This document shows positions 23,951-35,934 of a DNA stretch of 64,000 bases, one piece after another (within the stretch, counting starts at the first letter, position 1; the number at the start of each line of letters is the position of its first letter). The notes below the pieces were generated by a model that was not told the origin of the DNA, ran no database searches, and saw nothing but the letters and a program-made list of their open reading frames with translations. Origin of the DNA: Symbiodinium natans (lineage: Eukaryota; Sar; Dinophyceae; Suessiales; Symbiodiniaceae); the NCBI GenBank assembly GCA_905221605.1, contig CAJNDS010002046.1:425501-489500 (forward strand), given 5' to 3'. A program made the position numbers and the translations under genes.

Positions 23951-24426
23951 GTCACTGGACGAGCTGCACGCAAACGTTGCGCGACATCTTGCATGGACAA
24001 AGAAGCAGGCACCAAAGGGGGACTAGGGGAAACCACGGCGGGTTCGGGACCTAGGGCAACCCTGCGTGCACATTGCTGCGCTCCAGCTTTCGGCACCTGC
24101 GCAGGAGATGGCGGGTTAGGGAACCTAGGGGAAACCACGGCGGGTTCGGGACCTAGCCCTAGCTCAACCCTACGTGCGCTGCTCAATGCAGTTGAATGCG
24201 CAATTGAGGCCAAGGATGAGAGAGGCGGCTCTGGATCACAAGCCTGACGTCTGACCTGTTGGCAGACCTGCGGGGGGGGGAGCAACTCCGCCTCACTAGT
24301 GTCAGGAGTGATATCTGAGCCCGGAGCCGAACCCTGAACGAAGGGTGTCTCGCAACGCTCAAAAGAGCATGCACTCTCAGGAATTTCCGGGAGCCCCACT
24401 GAGTGCGAAGAGAGGCCTTCCCCTCT
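23951..24426 (-). other. Gag-pol linker with an in-frame 32-bp palindromic duplication
   Basis: The Gag frame reopens after its TGA at 24429-24427 and runs to 23746, overlapping the DNMT ORF in another frame. It encodes a Pro/Ser/Ala-rich segment. A 32-bp sequence occurs twice, at 24023-24054 and 24125-24156, exactly 102 bp (34 codons) apart, giving a repeated LGPEPAVVSP. Its ends, CTAGG and CCTAG, are inverted. This region may hold a frameshift or an ORF junction. Confidence 0.6.
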
Positions 24427-25575
24427 TCAGGCAGGATGCTGCAGCCTGGTGTGCTGAGTGCTGTTGCAAGCCGCTCCGGACGGCAGCCGGACGTCGCAGG
24501 TATGAAGGTCCGGGCATGGAGAACGGTTGCACCCCCTGCCGTCATTGTAAGCCTTGCAGAACTTGCGGCCACCTTTAGCCATGGAGACGGTTTGCAAACG
24601 GGGAGCCTTGTTTGGCGAGGTGGCGGACGGGTCAGCTGTGACACGACGCTTGGGCTCAGGGGCACCTGCGCTCTCCAAGGACCGAGCTGGCGGCGATCGC
24701 CACTCGAGGTGCGTCTCCTGCAGGGCTGTCGCCAGCGCCGTGCAAGCATTATCACCTCTGCGGACCAAACTGGCCATCTTACCTCGGGTGAGCTTGTCGT
24801 TACGCTCATACCAAGCGAGGCTGCCCCCACCAAACTCCATGCAGTTCCGCAAACTGACATCTGCATAGTTGAGGCTCTCGGTGAGGCCAATCATCTTCCT
24901 TTCGACGCCGTCACTGTCCTTACACATGTAGTTCCCTGCAAAGGCTCAAGCGTAAGCCAAGGTGCGAAGTGCCCAGTAGTACTCCACGGCGCTGCGCAAA
25001 GGCGCGAGAGACTCTTTGTGCATCTGAAGGACGACCCCGGTGTGAAGGAGAATGTTCTCTTCTCTGGATGGCATGGACTGGGCAACGATGGTCTTGATCT
25101 TCCGAGCGTCCAAGACAGACATTGTGCGGCGCTTGAACTCCCTGTAAACTCTTCCTCTCAAGCTATCTGCAGGCTCGAGATGAGGCTCCATCACCAACTG
25201 GTACGATCGTTTCCAGTCATGTTGCAGAGTTTGCAACGTGGCCTCCGGCAACGGATCATCGAGGTCCATGTCGCTCTGGTGCTTAATGGCAGTCTGCTGG
25301 CATGCCTGGATGGCCGTTGACCCGGCCTGCCACGAAGCCTTGACTCGCGCCAGCGCGAGCCTGTTGTCCCTGATAGCGTTCACCTCCTGGCAGAAAGCAT
25401 TGAGGGACGTCTCCCACTCTTGCTTGTTGATCATGAAGACGAAGTCGTCGAGCGTCTCAAGCTTGTGGTGCTGGAGAATGGCTCCTTGCCACTCAGGAAG
25501 CACATTGCACGAAGTCCAACAGGTCCGAAGGCCTTTGTCGTCCGCATTGAGGTCCACACGGCTGGCCGAGGCCAT
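24427..25575 (-). CDS. Gag-like zinc-finger protein with one in-frame TGA
   Basis: From ATG 25575 (MASASRVDLNADDKG) the frame is open to 24427 except for one TGA at 24948-24946, between LRTLAYA and AFAGNYMCKDSDG. The sequence on both sides reads as one protein. The C-terminal part has a CCCH zinc finger, C-x8-C-x4-C-x3-H (CKAYNDGRGCNRSPCPDLH), followed by a second Cys/His cluster (CDVRLPSGAACNSTQH). Its position before the polymerase and its zinc knuckle suggest a nucleic-acid-binding Gag. The TGA is probably a single mutation from TGG (Trp); readthrough or an error cannot be excluded. The frame meets TGA at 24429-24427 and then reopens toward the DNMT. Confidence 0.7.
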
Positions 25576-25959
25576 CGCAGCCACCACCGTACGGGGGGGA
25601 TTGCAGGTGCAAACTTGAGGAAAACTGCGGATCTTTACCAAGCTCTGACAGATCTGTTGAGATGAAAGGGAAAAAAAAAACTAGATTTTACCCGCGAACA
25701 TTCTTTCACGTTACTCAAACTGCATGCGCGCGCAAAGTAGCGGCAAAACGTGGCAGTCCGTCGTGAATTTGCAAGGAGCACTCCGAGGGCCAACGTTCCA
25801 TGTCACACAGTTGAGCACAAAAGCTGAACTCCACAAAGTTCTTCAGCAGCAAGACCCCACCAGCAGCCCTGGTGCAAAAACACAGAGCGCGGAGTCTGGT
25901 AAAGTCACACGCGTACTGCCGTCACAACTGCAGAGATGGAAAACTACGTGAAGCATTAT

Positions 25960-26705
25960 TACATGTGGAAGGAGAGAGGCTCCGAAGACCTCGAACGTGG
26001 CATCGCGAAGCAGACAACACACGTGGGAAGGGCATACAACATGTGCACTGCGGGCGAAAACGTTGCTCTGTCCATGCAGGAGCACACGTCTCACCGTACA
26101 TGTGAAAAGAAGCAGTATTCGGGACTGCAACGCTTCTGGAACAACGTGCCTGCGAACACAAATGAGTTGTGGCAAAACCTGCGCGACCTCACACGTGGCG
26201 TCGCGAAGCAGACAGCACACGTGGAAGGGCATACAACACGTGCATTGTGGGTGAAAAACGTTGCTCTGTCCATGCAGGAGCACACGTCTCACCGTACATG
26301 TGGAAAGAAGCAGCGTTCGGAACTGCAACGCTTCTGGAACAACGTGCCTGCGAACACAAATGAGTTGTGGCAAAACCTGTGCGACCTCGCACGTGGCGTC
26401 GCGAAGCAGACAGCACACGTGGAAGGGCATACAACATGTGCATTGTGGGTGAAAACGTTGCTCTGTCCATGCAGGAGCACACGTCTCACCGTACATGTGG
26501 AAAGAAGCAGTGTTCGGGACTGCAACGCTTTTGGAACAACGTGCCTGCGAACACAAATGAGTTGTGGCAAAACCTGCGCGACCTCGCACGTGGCGTCGCG
26601 AAGCAGACAGCACACGTGGAAGGGCATACAACATGTGCATTGTGGGCGAAAACGTTGCTCTGTCCATGCAGGAGCACACGCCTCACCGTACATGTGGAAA
26701 GAAGC
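25960..26705. repeat. Tandem array of a 197-198-bp unit inside the retrotransposon
   Basis: Boundaries fall at the recurring TACATGTGGAAAGAAG near 25960, 26098, 26296, 26494 and 26690. This gives one shortened copy (138 bp) and three full copies, differing from each other at few positions. The unit is open in several frames on both strands because 198 is a multiple of three, so long ORFs across it are artefacts or low-complexity coding. It lies between the recombinase and Gag ORFs. Confidence 0.9.
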
Positions 26706-26750
26706 TAGCATTTTTTTCTTCCCCCTCCAGCCGCGCTGCTCGTGCAGGGT

Positions 26751-28721
26751 TCATAGGCCCCGCGACTCGAGGAGCCGGGCTTTCAAGAGCTTAGGCACAC
26801 TACGGAGGCAACGTTGGCAAACAGCGCCCTCCATAGGCGGCAAGCCAGAGCCTGTGCGCGTAGGGTCCTGCGGGAAAGCAGCTTTTCGGCAGAACGGTAC
26901 AAGGCGCTCACCATCATCCCTGCACTGCACAACGTGGAACTTCGCCCTCTGCTGGAACCAGGCCCAGTCATCCACATCGGCTACGGGAAGCACCTCCTCC
27001 CCCGAAGAACTCAAATCCTCAGCCTCGCCAGACGAGCTGGAAGAGCTCTGCGAGGAAGAGATCTCCGAAGTTGCCGCGCTGTCCTTTTTGGGGGCATGCC
27101 CCCTCGGTGCAGAAAGAGAGGGGGCCGTAACATGCGACCAGAGCAATGACTGGGAAGGGAAAAGCTGCGGCGATCCCTTCCTATGGCCTTGCATTCGACG
27201 GATGGCCCTGACCACTGCCTGAAGCACTTGCTGCTTAGCCTGCAGGCTATTGTCAAGCTTATTTCCTGCATAATGCGTGGACATGAGCTTCTGGCGCTTG
27301 GCACCCTGCTGCGCCTGCGCCGGCTCTGTCCAGGAGCCGATAGCTTGCATGGAAATCTCATCAAGACCCAGCGTAGAACCACCCGTAGGCAAAAAACGCC
27401 TAAGACGGTTGTAGCCTGCTCTGGCCACCTCTTCCGCGGGGAGGCCACACCGCGAAAGGAGACCCCTGAAGAACTCCATGAATCTCGAAGGGCTCAGCTG
27501 GCGCCCCACATCCAGCGGCGTAAGCTCCACGACCTGCCACAGCTCTTCCGGTGTCAGCACTGGCCGAGGCCAAAGAAAATCGGCCCCCGCTTTGCTCTGA
27601 CGGACCACCACGGGACGGATCTCTGCCAGCAAGTCGAAACCTTCGAAGACCAGCTGCGGGAGGGCCCAGTGGTACGGGGGCCGGACGCCCTGCCTTCGGC
27701 TCTTACCCATGGCGCACCGGAACTCCAGCCAAGCACCATGATCACGAAAGAAGACTGATCTCTGCATATGCCGGAAGCGAACGCACGAAGCCGCAGACAT
27801 AATGCAAAAGGCTGCTAGGGTTCGAGGGCAACCTGTCAATTCAGCAGCACAGATCAACATGTTTGCAAACTCCCAAGGCTCTAACTCATCCCGTTGTTGC
27901 TGGACATGTCCAGGGGCATGCAGCCTGAAAGGACGCACTAAGAAATGCTCGACATCGAACTCGGCTCCGACGTTAGAGCGAAGCCAGCGAAACATCTGCC
28001 AAAGGGAGGCTGCAGCAGTAGGCCCGCCCTTGCTAACCTCCTGAAGAAAGGAGGCCAAGTCGCGGGCATGGGGACGCCTGATATCAACACTGTGCGCAAC
28101 GGCGAAACGAATCCATCGTTTCAAACCAGCAGTTATGGTTGCTATGTGTCCTTCAGACAGCCGCATGGCACCACCCAGCACTAACTGAGTGGCCCGCCAG
28201 ACCTCGTCTGCGTCACTCAAATTCAGGACCGGAAAACCAATCTCTGCTGCGTCCAAGATATACTGGTAGAGCACCACGAAGAGCGCCACACACTTGTTGC
28301 GCAAGCTGTCGGAGGGCCGCAACGGTCGATCCCTCTGAGCTATGGTCGTGGCAACAGGCTGCGAAGACACTCTCCACGGTACCAGAGCTCGAGCCGCTCC
28401 CTTAGGCCGTGCCTGAAGAAGAGGCTCATAGCCTTGCAGCGTCCGCGGTCCAAAAGGCAGGATGCTCCGCCTGCATAGCTGAACCTCACTGGAACAGGTG
28501 GCCACATCGATGCTTGACAGCCGGTGGCAACGACTCCAGAACGCAACCAGCTGACATGCCCCCGCGAAATCCTGCGGGCAGGTCGAAGCATAGTCAGAAT
28601 AGAGCGCTCCACCATCAGCCCACATATAAGCCACATCCAGTGAGGAGCAACAGCCCAGGGCCAGGAGCCAAGTCGCAGCCTCTGATGACAGGTGCTCCCG
28701 CACCGTATCTGAGAAAGCCAT
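26751..28721 (-). CDS. Tyrosine recombinase of the retrotransposon
   Basis: 656 residues from the first ATG at 28721; the frame is open further upstream into repeat A1. Catalytic-domain features of the phage-integrase/YR fold appear in order: box I Arg (SCVRFRHMQRS, Arg315), the beta-hairpin Lys (AMGKSRRQG, Lys340), the HxxR box as NRLRRFLPT (Asn438, Arg441), then GSW (Trp464) and the likely nucleophile in STHYAGNKL (Tyr484). The usual first His of HxxR is Asn. A serine-rich acidic linker and a C-terminal Cys cluster (FCRKAAF...CQRC) follow. The enzyme would insert the circular DNA by site-specific recombination. Its location at the 5' side, before gag and RT, is unusual for YR retrotransposons. 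Confidence 0.85.
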   Translation of the reverse strand: MAFSDTVREHLSSEAATWLLALGCCSSLDVAYMWADGGALYSDYASTCPQDFAGACQLVAFWSRCHRLSSIDVATCSSEVQLCRRSILPFGPRTLQGYEPLLQARPKGAARALVPWRVSSQPVATTIAQRDRPLRPSDSLRNKCVALFVVLYQYILDAAEIGFPVLNLSDADEVWRATQLVLGGAMRLSEGHIATITAGLKRWIRFAVAHSVDIRRPHARDLASFLQEVSKGGPTAAASLWQMFRWLRSNVGAEFDVEHFLVRPFRLHAPGHVQQQRDELEPWEFANMLICAAELTGCPRTLAAFCIMSAASCVRFRHMQRSVFFRDHGAWLEFRCAMGKSRRQGVRPPYHWALPQLVFEGFDLLAEIRPVVVRQSKAGADFLWPRPVLTPEELWQVVELTPLDVGRQLSPSRFMEFFRGLLSRCGLPAEEVARAGYNRLRRFLPTGGSTLGLDEISMQAIGSWTEPAQAQQGAKRQKLMSTHYAGNKLDNSLQAKQQVLQAVVRAIRRMQGHRKGSPQLFPSQSLLWSHVTAPSLSAPRGHAPKKDSAATSEISSSQSSSSSSGEAEDLSSSGEEVLPVADVDDWAWFQQRAKFHVVQCRDDGERLVPFCRKAAFPQDPTRTGSGLPPMEGAVCQRCLRSVPKLLKARLLESRGL

Positions 28722-28737
28722 GGCGAGGCAGCCCTCC

Positions 28738-28855
28738 ACAAAAGAAGAAAGAGAGTGAGAAAGGAGAGCTGCCGAGCCAAGGCTGCGTGTTGGAGTGTTA
28801 AGTTTCACGACGCATGTAGGCCCTGCAGCCAACCAGCCATGCTAACATGCAGTGC

Positions 28856-28857
<2 letters not shown>
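28738..28857 (-). repeat. Split direct repeat A1, outer 5' end of the element
   Basis: These 120 bp are identical by eye to A2. The element's 5' terminus (28857) abuts a CA microsatellite. The recombinase frame is open through it. Confidence 0.95.
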
Positions 28858-28906
<49 letters not shown>

Positions 28907-28932
28907 ACACACACACACACACACACACACAC
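28858..28932 (+). repeat. (CA)n microsatellite flanking the element
   Basis: A 75-bp CA run with one GAGA interruption begins at the base after repeat A1. It is either part of the target site or expanded after insertion. Confidence 0.95.
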
Positions 28933-30420
28933 CCTCCTTTGCTGCCAAAGGTCCCGCTGCATCAGTTTCTTCGCGACGGTCAGCTGAGTTTCCCACCTGC
29001 TCGGTGCAGTCTCTTCGCAGCCACTTCGTCCATTTTCGTAATGCATGTCTACAACATCCTAGGCCCAGACTGATCGAAAGACAGACCCTCCTCCGCAAGG
29101 AGGGGCATGATCAACGGCAGAATGCGTTCAGCGGTGACCTCCAATGTCCACGTGTGATGGTGCTACGCAGTGCGCAATCCAAGGAGCTTTCTTCAAAAAG
29201 GTATGGCATACCGTGCGGCTGGGCCTTGGGTCCGAGGTTCTTGCTCATGGCGTCATAGCATCCCAGCAAGCACATGCATATCGCTGGGGTCCGATCCTGC
29301 CAGGGCACATCTTCCAAGCTTTCATATGCCCGAATTCCTCACCTCCCCGTGTTGGCAAGCAACGTGATCTGCGGGCCCTCCCATATTTTCTGTCGCGGTG
29401 GGTCGAGGTCGAAGTGTTCAATTGATGTCATTGCGGCTCAGCAGGCCTGCGGGCAAGACAGACACAGAATGCGCAATGCAAAAACCCTGCTAAAAACCCG
29501 CTGGCTGCCACCTGGCACCGCCCACTAGGTGGGCTCAGGAGCGGAACTCTGAGGGCTGTGTGCCTGGCAAACCACATCCGTAATCCATTCGCATCATTCC
29601 GCCAATGCCTGCCTGTACTTCACTTTGGAAGCTTGTACTTCTTGCTTGTCTTCCACTGGCGGCACCTTGAGGGGGACTTATCCAGAATGCCTGGCACACA
29701 CATGTCAGTGTAAATAGTTGTGGAGCGCAGCGAGGGACGAAAGCTCGACGACACTGCAGAGGGGCTTATCAAAAGAGGAGCCTCAACCCTCAAAGGATAG
29801 TCTGGCAGGCATCAGGATGAGTTTCCCACCACTCCACCTAAACCCAACCAACCAACATGCCGACCTCTCTCATCAGAAATTTTGCTGGCTTCGAAGCTGA
29901 CGTGGCAAACTCATACTAGTGACGGTCGCAAGTATCCACAAATCGCCTCCCAACCACCAGGGCTTCCCTGGCTTGTGCAGCTTTCTGCCTTGTGAGATGC
30001 TTAGATGTCGAAGCATTCAAGGCTTTGCACTTCACATGTCATCGAATAGTCAAGGCCCTGGCAAAGCTGCTCTCCCGCAAATGGGGCAACACCGAGTTGT
30101 TGGGACTGCAAGAGCGCAAGCTGCAAGAGTGCAAAAAAGCTGCAACTGCAGTGCAAGGCGGAGTCTTGCTCTGCAAAAGTGTTGCGCTGGAAAAGTCTTG
30201 CTCTGCAAAAGTCTTCGACAGACGCGTGGCCTCACTATGGCTTGGGCTTCAGCTCGACCCACTGCGCGGCCCACAGCACGGAGCACCATCACAAGATAGG
30301 CCAACTGGTCAGAAGCACGTGGGTGAATTCAGATGGTCGAGCTGTGAAGGCGCCTCCAGCAGACGGCCGGCCACCCAACATTGGAAGCAAGGCCTCTGCG
30401 ACTCTTCGAGCGGCACAGGC

Positions 30421-30439
30421 GAGAGAGAGAGAGAGAGAG
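30421..30439 (+). repeat. (GA)n microsatellite
   Basis: A run of about nine GA units. Confidence 0.9.
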
Positions 30440-31407
30440 CAACCTTGTTGCTTAGACACTCCGTTGGTCTGACAGTCTGAGACTATCTGAGACTGCTGCC
30501 ACGGGAAGTACCGGCCCACGAGCGCTTGCACAACGCTTAGGACGAGCATGCAAACCTTACAAAGCTGCGAAACAGCCAAAACGTTTTGATTCCTGCCCTC
30601 GTGTCATGCACTGGGCACCCGGGCAGAGCTCGCGGATACCTTGCACAACAATGCACATTGGCATCTCATCGCGACGTTACCCAAATGCATGTTCCCACTA
30701 TCGAACCAAGAAAACATTGGGTCGGTCCGGACGAAGCCCGGACGAATGTGCCCCATCGGATCATGATCTGGCTGAACTGATCCGATTAGAGTCCGAGCAG
30801 GCCCATCTAGCCCTTGAGGGAAAGGAGAGTGGAATTCCTTGAAGCCTGAACAAACCATGCGAGAGCAAGAGGTGAAATCTATGCCCATACTATCCGTGTT
30901 GGCCCAGATGCTACGTTGCTCGGCTCATGAGTGATGTTTCGATTAGGCAAGATCTGGAACATGAATCGAAAATCCTGTCAAGATCCAGACTTTGAGAAAC
31001 GACTTGAAGATTGTTGTAAACTTGACAGTATTTGGCAGAAACATGTCTCACTTGCTTGAGTTGGATCTGTCCTCAAGGTTGCACCAGGCTTCGTGAGCCA
31101 TGTCTGTGGGAATGCGGTCACACCAATTTCCACAGTGCAGAAGGCGTTTGAGGCGCGCGCCAGAATCGAGGAAACTAAAGTCCGCTTGAAGACAGCATTT
31201 CCAGCATCTGCTGTGAGCCATGAGCCTCCGTCTGGCGAGACGCGAGCAGATGTGAGCAGGTCCCATAGGTCCCATCCAAGAACGCAGGTGCAAGCAAACT
31301 GCAAGAGCTCAGCACCCGGCGCATTCGCTTGTAGAGATGCCTCGGTCAGAGGCTCCCTGCCAATGGGACCCCGTGTCCGAGACCAACACCAGGACGAAAT
31401 CGGATGA

Positions 31408-31507
31408 CTAATCAGTCTGAAGACGAATCTTGGAGACGCACCAGGCGATGCTGACGCCGAGGAAGGCCGCTCCGACGCTGAGGGCCGACAGCCAGAAGAA
31501 GTAGAGC
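31408..31507 (-). CDS. Last exon of an unidentified membrane protein
   Basis: After the acceptor TTTAG|G the frame encodes LYFFWLSALSVG and AAFLGVSIAWCVSKIRLQTD, then TAG. This is one hydrophobic segment of about 22 residues followed by basic residues, so a C-terminal membrane helix with a short tail, probably cytosolic. The upstream exons were not identified. Confidence 0.55.
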
Positions 31508-33708
31508 CTAAAGCGCAAACGAGGCTAAAAAGGCGACCAAAAGGCATTCAAGCCCCCTTAAGCCCTGCAGCGGCAAAAGTAGCATCTCAAAGCCCAGCAT
31601 TGCATGCGTCTTTGGATTCTCCACAAGTCTCCCACCCTTCCAGGACAAAGTGTTCACCTTGCAGGTACCTCAGTGAATTCAGTGAGCTCGTTCGCAAGCG
31701 TGACCCCGGTGGACTGGGCTGCTTCTGCTGTGATCGGTAAGCTCAAAGCATGCAATCGTGCGCAGCTTCGAGTATCAGGAAAAGCAGGCAGAGCAAGATT
31801 AAGGGATTCTGGTACCTGCCGCCGATGGTTGATGCTCTCCATATCCCAGTAAAGTGACAGCGCAAGCTTGGGTCACCATGGCTTCTCAACAGCCTGATCC
31901 ATGAAGTCTATCAGCCGAAGCCAGTACTGGCCTTCACGAAATCTAGACTCTAGACACGATCAGATCCTTCAACAAAAAGACATGGCCAAGCACAGGTTGT
32001 GTCCCCGGTCCCCGGTCACTGCGAGGCGGGCAGATGCAAAGAAACGCAGCTGCTGACAGTGGGAAGAAGGCCGTGTATGAAGCGCCGGCCTGACTGCATG
32101 CCGCACCGAATGCTTCAACACCACGAAACTTGAGAGCAAAGCCGGCGCACCATTCGTTCTCTCAAACTCCCTCGACCACGCGGACTGTGAACCAAGGTTG
32201 CCTGACAACACCGACCGTCGTGCTCAGCCGTACCATCGATAGCAGGGAAGAAATGCATCAGGAACGCAGATGAAGGCGGTATGCTGCAATGCATTATGTT
32301 GCTGCAGACACGCCGCCCGAAGCTTCCAGGCCGATTGGTGACTTGAGAAGTGGCTCTTCCCCATGCCGCAACCCGCGTTGTTCAGAGGGAACCCCCTTCG
32401 GACTACTGGACCTTGGGTTTCATAGATGTTTTTTGTTTGAGGCTTTGGAGGGCCCGAGGGCCTCGGCGGGCCTTGGCGGGCCTTTTGTGGCTTGGAGGGC
32501 TCCACAACGCTCCTTTTGGCTCTGGGCCCTCCCCTTGCCGGCTCCGTGCCTCCGAGGCTCCTCGATGCTTTGGAATCTTTTGTTGTTTGGCATGTTGTTT
32601 GGCATTCTGAGTCGTCGACAGCCGTTGCTTTAAAGTCGGACGGGGTCAGGGCATGTCATGTGCCATGCCAAAAAACAGTGTGAGAGAAAGCAAAGAAGAG
32701 AAGCGAAGCGAACAACCAAGTTGTCATTAACAGCTTCTGCAGCCATGTCCAGCCCTTGCTTGCAAGAAGCCTCCAGGATGATGTACCCCAAGCGTACAAG
32801 AGAAGACACGAGGCAGAAGACATGGATGCCAACCTGGCACATGGCCACAGAAATGCGTGGGAACCAAGCGGGTTCAGAACGCACTGCGCTGGAAGAGCTC
32901 CCCGGCGCACAAAAAACAAAGCGCGACAGGCGCCTGGAGGCGCTTGTCCGCTCCTCGAGCCTGCGATCAGATACATTGACTGACGATCTCCGCACTTCCC
33001 TAAACCCAAACCGGGATCTCTCCGAGCTCTTGAACAACTGTCATCTTTATGTGTAGCAATAAGAGATAATGAATACGAGCTAGCGCAAAACAGTGCTGAG
33101 CGTCGCTCCACGCGAAAACCACGCAGGAGTCGCACAGCCTTGAGCGGCTTGTCAACAAGCGCCGAGCAGTGCAGTGGGATGTACAGTGAAGTACAGTAGG
33201 GTCAACAGGAGACGAGCTGTTGGCACCCCGGGGCGCCCGACACTCCAGACGGCTACAGCTGTGAATCCGAAGCCTAAAGCATGTCGAGCATGTCAGCCAG
33301 CAAGAAACAATAGAAATACGAGAACCGCATAGATTTGCACTGCCATTCCTGGGCCCAATGCCAGCTGCTAGGGCATAAGTGTCGTAAAGAAGGCCCCATA
33401 CTGTTAACCTACAGCTCAGCCGCGACCAGAGCAAAGAGCATCCCTTGCATGCGTTGTCGAAACGACTGGGCCCCTTGCCCTCTCAATCCGCACCATGGAT
33501 GGTTACCCCTTAGGGCTGCCATGGATCTGTATCTTGCTTGGAAGGACAGTTCATGTCGAAATTGACCTGAGGATGCAGCTTGAGAAGACGTCCCAGCCTC
33601 CAACAACTACAGCGGGGCAAGGTGAAGTGGTGGGAACAGGTGACAAGACAGTGTCAGAAACAGTCAGAAACCAGGCCCCGCGTTCACAGCAAGCACGTGA
33701 GTGATGTG

Positions 33709-33727
33709 CGTGTGTGTGTGTGTGTGC
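33709..33727 (+). repeat. (GT)n microsatellite
   Basis: A short run of about nine GT units, some 350 bp before the large GT-type mosaic. Confidence 0.85.
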
Positions 33728-34071
33728 AAACACATGAACATAGTGATCAGTCATTCTTTGTCATGTGAACAGTTTCACGACGAATTTCTCTGTGCCTATT
33801 CCAGTCTGCAGGGGGCATGGCGGTCTTTCCCTTGCCCTAGCCATGCCAACGAAGCTATGGAAAAAGATTGGAAGGGAAACTGGATGCAGTTTCTTGTACC
33901 TGCGAGAGCTGCTCATGGGTCACGCAGTGACAGCTTGGGGACTCAGGGAAAGCGATACGAGCTTGCACTTGAAGCAAGCATGCTCCTCCTTTTTCCTCCT
34001 TTTGACTCCTTTTGGGTGGTTAGGTGGTCGGTCGGGTGTTCGTAGCATCAGCTCATGCCAAACCAAAGTAA

Positions 34072-35640
<1,569 letters not shown>

Positions 35641-35934
35641 ATTGTCATCAATGGTTAAACAAGCAACTACCTCCCGTTAAGTTTGCCAATTCTCAATCCT
35701 CAACCGTGGATCTGCAACCGTAGTCTTTTCACCTAAAGTCTGAAGCTGCCCCAAACGAAATCACTGAGTATGACGATCAACTCTGCGTGCCCCCCAACCC
35801 GCATCTGAGCAGGTGCCTGTGAGCCTGATGAGCGTCGCCGACTGCGACCTACTGCAGATTGTATCATCGACTCCGAGTTACATCTGTGGAAACACTGGCA
35901 CATCGCCTGCGGTGTCTCTTCCCAGAAAAGACCT

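Larger units (their letters stand above)
19967..28857 (-). mobile_element. Complete tyrosine-recombinase retrotransposon with split direct repeats and a DNA methyltransferase
   Basis: The element is 8,891 bp and reads on the minus strand: A1 (28857-28738), tyrosine recombinase, tandem repeat, Gag-like ORF, methyltransferase-RT-RNase H ORF, B1 (20484-20327), A2 (20328-20209), an 84-bp spacer and B2 (20124-19967). Copies A1/A2 and B1/B2 are identical by eye. The order A1...B1-A2-B2 is the hallmark of PAT/Ngaro/VIPER-type YR retrotransposons. In these, the internal B1-A2 joint reproduces the junction of the circular intermediate. Here that joint and both outer ends share the dinucleotide AA (TT in element orientation), the likely crossover core. 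There is no LTR and no target duplication, as expected for this class. Retrotransposons with methyltransferase domains are known from Symbiodinium. Confidence 0.93.
28933..33706. other. Unresolved region with scattered minus-strand exon-like pieces
   Basis: Stretches with coding character on the minus strand are about 29325-29205 (CYDAMSKNLGPKAQPHGM), about 30575-30490 (QLCKVCMLVLSVVQALVG), about 30405-30300 (RVAEALLPMLGGRPSAGGAF) and about 32790-32690 (YIILEASCKQGLDMAAEAV). None can be named. A (GA)n run lies at 30421-30439. The terminal exon at 31507-31408 is listed separately. Confidence 0.35.

Noticed and set aside
24183-24890. 235-codon minus-strand ORF
   Set aside because: It overlaps the zinc-finger Gag ORF in another frame and has no domain; it is a frame shadow.
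25960-26705. Regular repeat spacing considered as a CRISPR array
   Set aside because: The whole 198-bp unit is repeated, with no unique spacers, and the source is eukaryotic.
25936-27222. 428-codon plus-strand ORF
   Set aside because: It runs through the 198-bp tandem array and antisense to the recombinase ORF, whose catalytic motifs establish the minus strand as coding.
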